Positions 38,771-45,234 of a DNA stretch of 45,234 nt are shown one piece after another; positions within the stretch are counted from its first letter, which is position 1, and every line of letters starts with the position of its first letter. A model generated the notes under the pieces. It was not told where the DNA came from. It saw only the letters and a program-made list of their open reading frames with translations, and did no database searches. The stretch comes from Pseudoflavonifractor sp. An184 (GTDB lineage: Bacteria > Bacillota > Clostridia > Oscillospirales > Oscillospiraceae): positions 1 through 45,234 of the forward strand of contig NZ_NFKI01000027.1 of the NCBI RefSeq assembly GCF_002160305.1. The letters run 5' to 3'. A program made the translations under genes and the position numbers.

Positions 38771-39036
38771 CCCGGGAGCGTTGGCTAGGAACCCCAGGCG
38801 CATTTCCGGAACCGCATCAGCCACAGATTTTGCAAACTCAGGGCCCAGTGGCCCGGTTGGAATTCAGGCCCATCACACCTGATTTTGCGCGCCGGAAATT
38901 TTCCGCCCACCCAAAGGGATACCCCCGTAATGGGGCCCGGGGAAAGGCGAATATGAGTGCGGAGCACTCATCCTGAGCCGTCCCCGGTGGCGTTTTGCCT
39001 ACTTTGCCGCCACGGGCAAAGTAGGTCGCCGTCCGG
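38771..39036 (-). repeat. Repeat family A, copy A6
   Basis: Minus-strand copy. H2 is CCTACTTTGCC / GGCAAAGTAGG and H3 is GAGTGCTCCGCACTC. Two family C palindromes (GGGCGGCCCAGGTGTGCCGCC at 38684-38704 and a GGGCTGG..CCAGCCCC unit at about 38733-38756) lie upstream. The interval 38655-39112 has no gene. Confidence 0.88.
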
Positions 39037-39112
39037 AACTACATCCCATTAGAGCAAAAAGAGTATCCCTGACGGCGAAATCACGGACCTTTCAGTTCCA
39101 ATTTTCGATATA

Positions 39113-39151
39113 TCAGCCCTTGGCCCCGTACTACTCCAGGTAGGCCTCCAT
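39113..39151 (-). pseudogene. Second copy of the pyrE 3' end
   Basis: 39 bases matching the last 13 codons of pyrE including the stop (36 of 39 identical), starting at the ATG of pyrE's own KMEAYLEE segment. Two changes are synonymous (TAT/TAC, GGA/GGG) and one turns GAG into TAG. It lies 123 bases downstream of the functional end, beyond a hairpin-rich spacer. Confidence 0.85.
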
Positions 39152-39274
39152 CCAAAACGCGGGCGGTCCCTGCGGGGACCGCTCTGCGCGTTCGCGCGCC
39201 GCGTTTTCCGGGGGGCACCAGTTCCCCCCGGAGGCCCCCCTCCGCTCTCCGAGAGGGACGGGGGATTTTATGGC
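39152..39274 (-). mobile_element. Hairpin-rich insert between the two pyrE ends
   Basis: 123 bases made of nested hairpins: an outer AAAACGCG (39154-39161) / CGCGTTTT (39200-39207) enclosing GCGGTCCC / GGGACCGC and GCGCGTTCGCGC, then CCGGGGGG / CCCCCCGG, then a CCTCTCGGAGAG unit next to the pyrE stop. No frame is visible. It is called mobile because it separates duplicated sequence; no transposase or terminal repeat is seen. Confidence 0.45.
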
Positions 39275-39949
39275 TCAGCCCTTGGCTCCGTACTCCTCCA
39301 GATAGGCCTCCATCTTGGCCTTCATGTCGTCGTCGATATACACCTTGCCGTCGATGGGGTTGTTGTGGAGGAAGGAGATGACCTCCCGAACGGTGACGAT
39401 GGGGAATACCTGGATGCCGTAGTCCTGGCGCAGCTCGTCCAGGGTGGAGCACTCCCGGGTGCCCCGCTCCATCCGGTCCACGCTGACAAAGAGGGCCTTC
39501 ATGTTCACGTCGGCCACGTGCTTGAAGAGCTCGATGGACTCCCGCACGGCGGTGCCGGCGGTGACCACGTCCTCGATGATGGCCACATCGTCTCCGTCCT
39601 GGGGCTTATAGCCCACCATGGAGCCCCCCTCGCCGTGGTCCTTGACCTCCTTGCGGTTGAAGCAGTAGGGCAGGTCCCGGTTGTAGTTCCGGTACAGGGA
39701 GGCGGCGGCGGACACCGCCAAGGGGATGCCCTTGTAGGCGGGGCCGAACAGGCAGGTGATGCCGTCAGGCATGTGCTCCTGGATGCAGGCGGCGTAGTAG
39801 TCGCCCAGCTTGGCGGCCTGGGCGCCGGTCTTGTAGTTGCCGGTGTTCACGAAGTAGGGGGTCTTCCGCCCGGACTTGGTGGTGAAGTCCCCGAAGGTCA
39901 GCACGCCGGAGCGCACCATAAAGGTAATAAATTCTTCCTTGTAAGTCAT
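39275..39949 (-). CDS. pyrE: Orotate phosphoribosyltransferase
   Basis: 224 residues. The enzyme joins orotate and PRPP to give OMP in pyrimidine synthesis. The PRPP-binding motif DVAIIEDVVTAGTAVRES (121-138), FTTKSGRKTPYFVNTGNYKT near the N-terminus, FGPAYKGIPLAVSAA (68-82) and FNRKEVKDHGEGG (98-109) are diagnostic. GAGAGG lies 8 bases before the ATG; a promoter with a consensus -10 is at 40012-40040. The last 13 codons occur a second time downstream, so the present 3' end may have been acquired or rebuilt. No other pyr genes are nearby. Confidence 0.97.
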   Translation of the reverse strand: MTYKEEFITFMVRSGVLTFGDFTTKSGRKTPYFVNTGNYKTGAQAAKLGDYYAACIQEHMPDGITCLFGPAYKGIPLAVSAAASLYRNYNRDLPYCFNRKEVKDHGEGGSMVGYKPQDGDDVAIIEDVVTAGTAVRESIELFKHVADVNMKALFVSVDRMERGTRECSTLDELRQDYGIQVFPIVTVREVISFLHNNPIDGKVYIDDDMKAKMEAYLEEYGAKG

Positions 39950-40011
39950 AACAGCAGCCTCTCAATCGGTAGTATGGTCCATTTTGTATGGGAAAACTCG
40001 GAAACCGTCTT

Positions 40012-40040
40012 ATTATATCACGATTTTTCCCCGGATACAA
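40012..40040 (-). promoter_or_regulatory. Promoter of pyrE
   Basis: On the minus strand TTGTAT (40035-40040), a 17-base spacer and TATAAT (40012-40017). Confidence 0.8.
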
Positions 40041-40189
40041 GGAGCAGCGCGGCGGGGAAAACGCCTCTTTTTCCGCCCCCAGCCTTCCCTGTTTCGCCCC
40101 GCCGGAAACGCCCCCCTTTCTTTTCCTGTATCATTTCCCCATCCAGGCAGATACTAGGGGCACATCCATTCAATAAGGAGGTCATCCCC

Positions 40190-41515
40190 TTGAAACAGTT
40201 TCCTCTTTTCCGGCGCGGACTGGCCGCCGTGCTGACCCTCTTGCTGGTCTGCGCCCTGCCCCTGTCCGCCTCCGCCTTCTTCTGGGACAAGAAGGAGGAG
40301 GTCCCCGCCGTGGCCGACTTCACCAAAAACGGCCTGGTGGGGGACACCATCGCCTTCTCCCCCCAGGACTTTGCGGTGGAGTCCGGCGCAGACGCCGTGC
40401 TGTCCCACATCACCCTGGTCTCCCTCCCCGACCCCGGGGCGGGCTCCCTCACCATGGGCGGGCAGGCGCTGACCGTGGGCACGGTGATCGACGCCACCGC
40501 CCTGTCCGGGCTGGCCTTCCAGTCCAGCCCCGCCCCCACCGTCACCACCACCAGCTTCACCTTCACCCCCGCCTTCTCGTCCTCCTCCGCCCAGCCGGAG
40601 GACACCACCGTCACCCTCTACCTGCTCACCGCCGCCAATGAGGCCCCCATCGCCCGGAACATGGATCTGTCCACCTACCGGAACGTTGCCATCACCGGCT
40701 ACTTTGACGCGGTGGACGGGGAGGGGGACACCCTCACCTTCCAACTCACCGACACCCCCGCCCGGGGCAGTGTGGAGCTCTCCGAGGACGGCTCCGCCCG
40801 GTTCGTCTACACCCCCTATGAGAACAAGACGGGCAAGGACTCCTTCACCTATGTGGCCATCGACTCCGCCGGGAACACCTCTCCCGAGGCCAGGGTGACC
40901 ATCCGGATCGACAAACCGGACACCAAGGTGGACTACGCCGACCTGGACGGCAGCCCCGCCCACAAGGCGGCCCTCCGTCTGGCGGAGGAGGACATTTTCG
41001 TGGGCGAGTACCGGAACGGGCAGTTTTTCTTTGACCCGGACCAGGCGGTCTCCCGGGCGGAGTTCCTCTCCCTGGCCATGGCTGCCGCCGGTCTGGAGCC
41101 CATGGAGGATGTGACGGTCACTGGCTTCTCCGATGACGAGGCCATCCCCACCTGGGCCAAGGGCTGCGTCTCCTCCGCCCTGTCGGCGGGGGTGATCCAG
41201 GGCTCCAGAGACGGCAGCGGCGCCCCCGTCTTTGGGGCGGAGGAAGCCATCACCCAGGGGGAGGCCACCGTGATGCTCAACAACCTGCTGGACGTGGCCG
41301 ACGTGCCTCTGGAGGTCTTTGCCTCTGAGGGGACCGGGGCCCACTGGGCCAGCCAGGCCGCCGCCAACCTGGCCGCCTCCGGCGTGCTGCGGGAGGAGGA
41401 GACCAACTCCGCCGCCCTGGGCGATACCCTCACCCGGGCCGATGCGGCCGGGCTGCTGGACGGCGCGCTGGACGTGCTGGCCGCCCGGGAGGACGACGGC
41501 TGGTTCCCCTGGTAA
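40190..41515 (+). CDS. Exported Ig/cadherin-like and S-layer-homology protein
   Basis: 441 residues starting from TTG, which stands 8 bases after AAGGAGG; no ATG fits. The signal peptide is RRGLAAVLTLLLVCALPLSA, cut near ASA-FFW. A beta-rich region follows (about 30-150), then a cadherin-like/Big_9 Ig domain (about 155-245: APIARNMDLSTYRNVAITGY, GSVELSEDGSARFVYTPYEN, KDSFTYVAIDSAGN). The last part has SLH-type repeats (about 255-425: VSRAEFLSLAMAAAGL, TWAKGCVSSALSAGVIQG, TLTRADAAGLLDGALDVL) for attachment to cell-wall polymer. Probable cell-surface protein; its ligand is unknown. Confidence 0.85.
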   Translation: MKQFPLFRRGLAAVLTLLLVCALPLSASAFFWDKKEEVPAVADFTKNGLVGDTIAFSPQDFAVESGADAVLSHITLVSLPDPGAGSLTMGGQALTVGTVIDATALSGLAFQSSPAPTVTTTSFTFTPAFSSSSAQPEDTTVTLYLLTAANEAPIARNMDLSTYRNVAITGYFDAVDGEGDTLTFQLTDTPARGSVELSEDGSARFVYTPYENKTGKDSFTYVAIDSAGNTSPEARVTIRIDKPDTKVDYADLDGSPAHKAALRLAEEDIFVGEYRNGQFFFDPDQAVSRAEFLSLAMAAAGLEPMEDVTVTGFSDDEAIPTWAKGCVSSALSAGVIQGSRDGSGAPVFGAEEAITQGEATVMLNNLLDVADVPLEVFASEGTGAHWASQAAANLAASGVLREEETNSAALGDTLTRADAAGLLDGALDVLAAREDDGWFPW

Positions 41516-41589
41516 GCAGGGCCGTTTCCCAGAGCGCTGAACTGCCCTGAGTTGCGCGGGCAGCGCAAAAGAAACAATAGGTTTTTCCT

Positions 41590-41626
41590 GGGAGAGACGC
41601 CGCGCCAGCGCGCCTCTCCCGTTTTT
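41590..41626 (+). terminator. Terminator after the SLH protein gene
   Basis: Stem GGGAGAG..CTCTCCC with inner CGCCGCGC / GCGCG pairing, followed by GTTTTT. The remaining 41627-41858 is AT-richer and carries no recognisable gene, only the upstream region of the PepSY gene. Confidence 0.85.
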
Positions 41627-41858
41627 CATCTGGATGCGCGCGCAATAGGGGGGGCTTCCTCCTTTTGCCGGGCGGCTTGATGCAAGAGCCGGACGTATGC
41701 GTACGAATTCTGACAATTTTGCTCTGCCGCATCGCTGTCCCGCGGATTCAAAAAAATTTCTGAAAAATTTTTCTTGGAGCGCAATAAAATTCCCTGCCGC
41801 CGCATTACATAATTGAACGCACAAAACAACTGCCACAAAACGACAGGAGGAATTGGAT

Positions 41859-42881
41859 ATGAAAAAGAATTGGAAAACCTGGATCGCCGGCGGCGCGGCT
41901 CTCACTCTGCTGGTGAGCGCTTTGACCCTCCCCACTCTGGCGGCTTCCGGCTCCCGAATCGCCCATCTGGGCTACGCGAACATGAAGGTCACCCTGAATG
42001 GACAGACAGTCGATCTGCGGGACGCTTACGGTAACGAGGTGGAGCCCTTCACCATCAACGGCACCACGTATCTGCCTGTGGCCTCTATCGGAAAGGCCCT
42101 GGGGTTGAACGTGTCCTGGGACAACAGCACCAAGACCGTTATTCTCACTACCAGCTCTGAGTCCCAGTCCACCGGAACAAGCGGCGGCGCGGCCAACGCC
42201 GGCTCCTATCTCGGCGAGGCCAAAGCCAGGGAGATTGCCCTGAACCACGCCGGTATCTCCGCCGCTCAGGCTACCTTCGTCCGGAGCCAATTTGAGTACG
42301 ACGACGGCCGGGCCGTGTACGATGTGGATTTCTGGAGCGGAAACAAGGAGTACGACTACGAGATCGACGCCCGGTCCGGGGCCATCGTCAGCTACGACTT
42401 TGACATTGAAGGGTATGTCCCCGGTTCCTCCGGCGGCACGCAGTCCAGCGCCGACATCGGCGCGGGGAAGGCCAAGACCATCGCCCTGAACCATGCCGGG
42501 GTGTCCGCTTCCAACGCAGTGTTTCTCCACGCCAAGCTGGACTACGACGACGGCCGCCGGACCTATGAGGTTGAGTTTTACAGCGGCAGCAAGGAGTACG
42601 ACTACGAGATTGACGCCGCCACCGGAGAGATTCTGAGCTACGACTTTGACGCGGAGCGCTACACGGCCGCCGACTCCTCCGGCTCCTACATCGGCGAGGC
42701 GCGGGCCAAGCAAATTGTGGAACAGCGGGCCGGTACTACCGGCACTTACCGGGAGTTCAAGCTGGAACGGGACGACGGCCGCATGGTCTATGAGGGGGAG
42801 CTGCGCAGCGGTCAGACCGAATACGATTTCACCATCGACGCCTCCACTGGAACGATTCTGGAGTGGGAGACGGACCGCTGA
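41859..42881 (+). CDS. Exported protein with stalk domain and three PepSY domains
   Basis: 340 residues. The signal peptide (TWIAGGAALTLLVSALTLP, cut near LAA) is followed by a copper-amine-oxidase-like stalk domain (about 40-95: VTLNGQTVDLRDAYG, INGTTYLPVASIGKALGLNV). Three PepSY units follow at about 112-180, 192-262 and 275-340, each with an AK-x-IAL/IV-x-(N)HAG start, a YDDGR..Y.V.F.SG core, and KEYDYEIDA..G.I.SYD. PepSY domains occur in peptidase propeptides and as stand-alone peptidase-inhibitor-like proteins. The first two units are very similar even in DNA, suggesting recent internal duplication. AGGAGG lies 8 bases before the ATG at 41859. Confidence 0.9.
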   Translation: MKKNWKTWIAGGAALTLLVSALTLPTLAASGSRIAHLGYANMKVTLNGQTVDLRDAYGNEVEPFTINGTTYLPVASIGKALGLNVSWDNSTKTVILTTSSESQSTGTSGGAANAGSYLGEAKAREIALNHAGISAAQATFVRSQFEYDDGRAVYDVDFWSGNKEYDYEIDARSGAIVSYDFDIEGYVPGSSGGTQSSADIGAGKAKTIALNHAGVSASNAVFLHAKLDYDDGRRTYEVEFYSGSKEYDYEIDAATGEILSYDFDAERYTAADSSGSYIGEARAKQIVEQRAGTTGTYREFKLERDDGRMVYEGELRSGQTEYDFTIDASTGTILEWETDR

Positions 42882-42964
42882 GCTCGCAGCTCCGCTCCAC
42901 AAGAGACAGGTTCCCGGACCAGGCCTTTGGCCCTCAGACGGCGGGTGGACATGTGAAGTACGAC

Positions 42965-42993
42965 TTGACGGATGAAAAAAGCTGTGATACACT
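42965..42993 (+). promoter_or_regulatory. Promoter of the riboswitch-fhs unit
   Basis: TTGACG (42965-42970), a 17-base spacer and TACACT (42988-42993). The aptamer starts about 15 bases further on. Confidence 0.82.
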
Positions 42994-43007
42994 ACAAATA
43001 CTTTCCC

Positions 43008-43103
43008 GTGGGGAACAGGAGCTATACGACTGACGGAAGTGGATGGAAACCACATGAAGTATAGCGGGCGCCAAAGCCGCCTCAATGCCGACCGTCTGGG
43101 CGC
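43008..43103 (+). promoter_or_regulatory. ZTP (pfl-type) riboswitch aptamer
   Basis: Stem GCTATAC (43021-43027) / GTATAGC (about 43058-43064) encloses GACTGACGG and a GTGG / CCAC hairpin; after a linker comes GCCGACCGTCTGGGC (43088-43102). The pair GACTGACGG ... CCGACCGTC(TGGGC) is the pseudoknot core of ZTP riboswitches, which sense the purine intermediate ZTP/ZMP when 10-formyl-folate is short. Location directly in front of fhs, which makes 10-formyl-THF, fits the class. Confidence 0.85.
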
Positions 43104-43130
43104 ACCGAACTGAGGGTGCGCCCTTTTTTT
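43098..43130 (+). terminator. Riboswitch-controlled terminator before fhs
   Basis: Stem GGGCGCACC / GGGTGCGCCC, then TTTTTTT. Its left arm overlaps the conserved CTGGGC of the aptamer, so ligand binding would prevent the terminator: an ON switch. Confidence 0.9.
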
Positions 43131-43173
43131 ATGCAGGGCTCACCGCTTTCTATGACGAAGGAGGAATTTGGAC

Positions 43174-44841
43174 ATGTTGACTGACATCGAAATCGCGCAG
43201 AGCACCCAAATGAAGCCCATCCAGGAGATCGCAGAGACGGCAGGCGTGCCGGAGGAGTACCTGGAGTGCTACGGCCGGTACAAGGCCAAGGTGGACTACA
43301 AGCTTTTAAATGAGGTACAGGCGGAGGACGGCAAACTGATCCTGGTGACCGCCATCACCCCCACCCCCGCCGGCGAGGGCAAGACCACCACCTCTGTGGG
43401 GCTGGCCGACGGCCTGCGGAAGATCGGCAAGAAGTCCATCGCCGCCCTGCGGGAGCCCTCTCTGGGCCCGGTGTTCGGCATCAAGGGGGGAGCCGCCGGC
43501 GGCGGGTATGCCCAGGTGGTCCCCATGGAGGACATCAACCTCCACTTCACCGGCGACTTCCACGCCATCGGCGCGGCCAACAACCTGCTGGCCGCTATGC
43601 TGGACAACCACATTCAGCAGGGCAACGCCCTGGGCATCGACGTCAAGCAGATCACCTGGAAGCGGGTGGTGGACATGAACGACCGGCAGCTGCGCCACAT
43701 TGTGGACGGCCTGGGCGGCCGGATGCAGGGCGTGCCCCGGGAGGACGGCTTTGACATCACGGTGGCCAGCGAGATCATGGCGGTGCTGTGCCTGGCCACC
43801 AGTCTGATGGACCTGAAGCAGAAGCTGGGCAGCATCATCGTGGCCTACACCTACGACGGCAAGCCGGTGACCGCCCACGACCTGAAGGCGGAGGGTGCCA
43901 TGACCGCCCTGCTGAAGGACGCTCTGAAGCCCAATCTGGTCCAGACCCTGGAGGGGACCCCCGCCTTTATCCACGGCGGCCCCTTCGCCAACATCGCCCA
44001 CGGCTGCAACTCCATCATGGCCACCCGCATGGCCCTGAAGCTGGGGGACTATGTGGTCACCGAGGCCGGCTTTGCCGCCGACCTGGGGGCGGAGAAGTTT
44101 TTGGACATCAAGTGCCGCATGGCCGGCCTGACCCCCGCGGCGGTGGTGGTGGTGGCCACGGTGCGCGCCTTGAAGTACCACGGCGGCGTGCCCAAGGCGG
44201 AGCTGAACCAGGAGAATCTGGAGGCCCTGGAGAAGGGCCTGCCCAACCTGCTCCAGCATGTGGGCAACATCAAAAATGTGTACGGCCTGCCCTGTGTGGT
44301 GGCCGTCAACGCCTTCCCCACCGACACCAAGGCCGAGCTGGACCTGGTGGAGGCCAAGTGCCGGGAGCTGGGGGTCAATGTGGCCCTCAGCGAGGTGTGG
44401 GCCAAGGGCGGCGAGGGCGGCAAGGCCCTGGCCGAAGAGGTGGTCCGCCTGTGTGAGGAGGAGAACCGCTTCCAGTACGCCTACGACACTCAGCTCCCCA
44501 TTGAGGAGAAGCTGGAGGCCATCGTGAAGAAGATCTACCACGGGGACGGAGTGGTCCTCACCCCCGCCGCCAAGAAGCAGGTGAAGCAGCTCACCGACCT
44601 GGGCTTCGGGGGCCTGCCCATCTGCATGGCCAAGACCCAGTACTCCTTCTCCGACGACCCCGGCCTGCTGGGCGCGCCCCAGGGCTTCACGGTCACCGTC
44701 CGAAATGTGAAGGTGTCCGCGGGGGCGGGCTTCCTGGTGGCCCTCACCGGCGACATCATGACCATGCCCGGCCTGCCCAAGGTCCCGGCCGCGGAGAAGA
44801 TCGATGTGGACGAGAACGGCCGGATTACCGGACTGTTCTGA
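43174..44841 (+). CDS. fhs: Formate-tetrahydrofolate ligase
   Basis: 555 residues, the usual length. The enzyme makes 10-formyl-THF from formate, THF and ATP. The ATP-binding [18 protein letters not shown] (64-81) is typical, as are [59 protein letters not shown] and [17 protein letters not shown]. The C-terminus is [20 protein letters not shown]. The ATG at 43174 stands 9 bases after AAGGAGG. Control by the upstream ZTP riboswitch is expected. The last 26 codons are present a second time downstream (44981-45058), so this end may be a replaced one. Confidence 0.98.
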   Translation: MLTDIEIAQSTQMKPIQEIAETAGVPEEYLECYGRYKAKVDYKLLNEVQAEDGKLILVTAITPTPAGEGKTTTSVGLADGLRKIGKKSIAALREPSLGPVFGIKGGAAGGGYAQVVPMEDINLHFTGDFHAIGAANNLLAAMLDNHIQQGNALGIDVKQITWKRVVDMNDRQLRHIVDGLGGRMQGVPREDGFDITVASEIMAVLCLATSLMDLKQKLGSIIVAYTYDGKPVTAHDLKAEGAMTALLKDALKPNLVQTLEGTPAFIHGGPFANIAHGCNSIMATRMALKLGDYVVTEAGFAADLGAEKFLDIKCRMAGLTPAAVVVVATVRALKYHGGVPKAELNQENLEALEKGLPNLLQHVGNIKNVYGLPCVVAVNAFPTDTKAELDLVEAKCRELGVNVALSEVWAKGGEGGKALAEEVVRLCEEENRFQYAYDTQLPIEEKLEAIVKKIYHGDGVVLTPAAKKQVKQLTDLGFGGLPICMAKTQYSFSDDPGLLGAPQGFTVTVRNVKVSAGAGFLVALTGDIMTMPGLPKVPAAEKIDVDENGRITGLF

Positions 44842-44980
44842 GCCGGGCATGGGCATGCTTTCGCCGCAGGTGCGGCGTACAAGCGTTTTGCGCAGCAAAA
44901 CCTTGGCGCAGGGCGAATTCATTTCGCCCGAGCATTTTGATCCCAAGGGGCCCCCACGGGGCCTGACCCGTGGGGAAGTC
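44842..44980 (+). mobile_element. Hairpin-rich insert between the two fhs ends
   Basis: 139 bases without a frame, composed of hairpins: CGCCGCAGGTGCGGCG (44862-44877), GTTTTGCGCAGCAAAAC (about 44884-44900), GGGCGAATTCATTTCGCCC and GGCCCCCACGGGGCC / CACGGG..CCCGTG. A small hairpin followed by GAGCATTTT also occurs at about 200-225. It is called an insert because gene-end copies flank it; no transposase or terminal inverted repeats are visible. Confidence 0.45.
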
Positions 44981-45058
44981 ATGCCCGGCCTGCCCAAGGT
45001 CCCGGCCGCGGAGAAGATCGACGTGGATGAGAACGGGAAGATCACCGGCCTGTTCTGA
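44981..45058 (+). pseudogene. Second copy of the fhs 3' end
   Basis: 78 bases matching the last 26 codons of fhs including the stop (71 of 78 identical), beginning at the native ATG of TMPGLPKVP. Five of the six changed codons are synonymous and the sixth is Arg to Lys, so both versions evolved as functional protein ends. A hairpin of terminator type follows this copy, not the first one, suggesting that the downstream copy is the original end of the gene. Confidence 0.9.
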
Positions 45059-45081
45059 TCCCCCTTTCTGAACACAAAGAG

Positions 45082-45107
45082 GAGGCGGGGAACCAGTTCC
45101 CCGCCTC
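45082..45107 (+). terminator. Hairpin after the second fhs end
   Basis: A perfect 12-bp stem GAGGCGGGGAAC / GTTCCCCGCCTC with a CA loop. No T-tract follows directly. Probable original fhs terminator. Confidence 0.6.
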
Positions 45108-45234
45108 AGGCTGTCGAAAAAGTCCAAGGACTTTTCCGACAGCCTGCAAAAATGCCGTTACTTTCCCGCCGCTGCGCGGCGGAAAAGTCCTCGCTGCGCT
45201 CGCTGAACGCCTTGCCAAGCAAGGCATTCAGGGC
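45108..45234 (+). repeat. Repeat family B, copy 3 (cut by the window edge)
   Basis: Begins with AGGCTGTCG / CGACAGCCT pairing around AAAGTCC / GGACTTTT, then the AAAAATGCCGTTACTTTCCC unit, identical to 22366 onwards for ~85 bases up to the window end. Confidence 0.85.

Noticed and set aside
39081..39452. A 123-codon minus-strand frame overlapping the pyrE end
   Set aside because: It is an out-of-frame reading through pyrE, the hairpin insert and the duplicated tail.
44804..45058. An 84-codon plus-strand frame covering the insert and second fhs tail
   Set aside because: No ribosome site; it starts out of frame within fhs and joins the tail copy by chance through the insert.

Overview
The window looks like chromosomal DNA of a GC-rich gut Clostridium of the Oscillospiraceae type (Flavonifractor/Lawsonibacter-like). 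That placement is inferred from the mix of Gram-positive sigma-A promoters and AAGGAGG ribosome sites, DUF5711, DUF4342, ClpE-like and PPDK genes, a folate/ZTP-controlled formate-tetrahydrofolate ligase, S-layer and PepSY proteins, and dense GC-rich palindromic repeats between genes. The genus cannot be proven from the sequence alone.

Layout. 1-640 holds no intact gene: a hairpin, an orphan gene 3' end, a terminator and repeats. 640-5840 (minus strand) carries an Rrf2 regulator, then a two-component system whose kinase and regulator are separated by a flavodoxin-like gene and 0.9 kb of repeats, with a GIY-YIG protein downstream and a DUF4342 membrane protein upstream. 6100-11275 (plus) carries truA, a DUF5711 protein, CvpA and a ClpE-like unfoldase. 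12004-15457 (plus) carries a corrinoid adenosyltransferase and pyruvate phosphate dikinase. 15698-18300 (minus) holds two class I/II aminotransferase genes, the upstream one broken by an amber codon and preceded by a consensus promoter and a structured, terminator-like leader. 18659-22361 (plus) has a lipoprotein alkaline phosphatase with a candidate Pho box, a tiny membrane ORF, a YibE/F membrane protein and a macro-domain protein. 22569-27038 holds a lipoprotein, a copper-amine-oxidase-like surface protein and recD2. 27572-29061 holds a small XRE regulator operon divergent from a 74-residue protein, with paired operator-like repeats. 29841-34573 (minus) is a ybaK-GNAT-membrane protein-uvrA run. 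35342-38654 (minus) is radC, LexA-box-controlled uvrB and a REP-associated transposase. 39275-45058 carries pyrE, two exported surface proteins and fhs behind a ZTP riboswitch.

The most unusual content is between genes. (1) Two gene ends (fhs and pyrE) are followed, after a hairpin-rich insert of 139 or 123 bp, by a second copy of the gene's own last 26 or 13 codons. The copies start at a native internal ATG, and most of their differences are synonymous. The window's left edge looks like a third case. (2) A ~0.3 kb multi-hairpin repeat (family A) occurs six times plus a half copy. Its stems differ between copies but keep pairing. Two smaller families (B and D/E) behave the same way. (3) A REP-associated tyrosine transposase gene carries, inside its own frame, two identical 25-bp REP-like palindromes in opposite orientation on either side of its HUH-encoding segment. 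The same type of palindrome (family C) is scattered through the window.

Core functions are DNA repair (uvrA, uvrB, radC, recD2), one-carbon and nucleotide metabolism (fhs, pyrE), central carbon metabolism (ppdK), RNA modification and translation quality control (truA, ybaK), protein quality control (Clp), phosphate scavenging (alkaline phosphatase) and cell-surface proteins.
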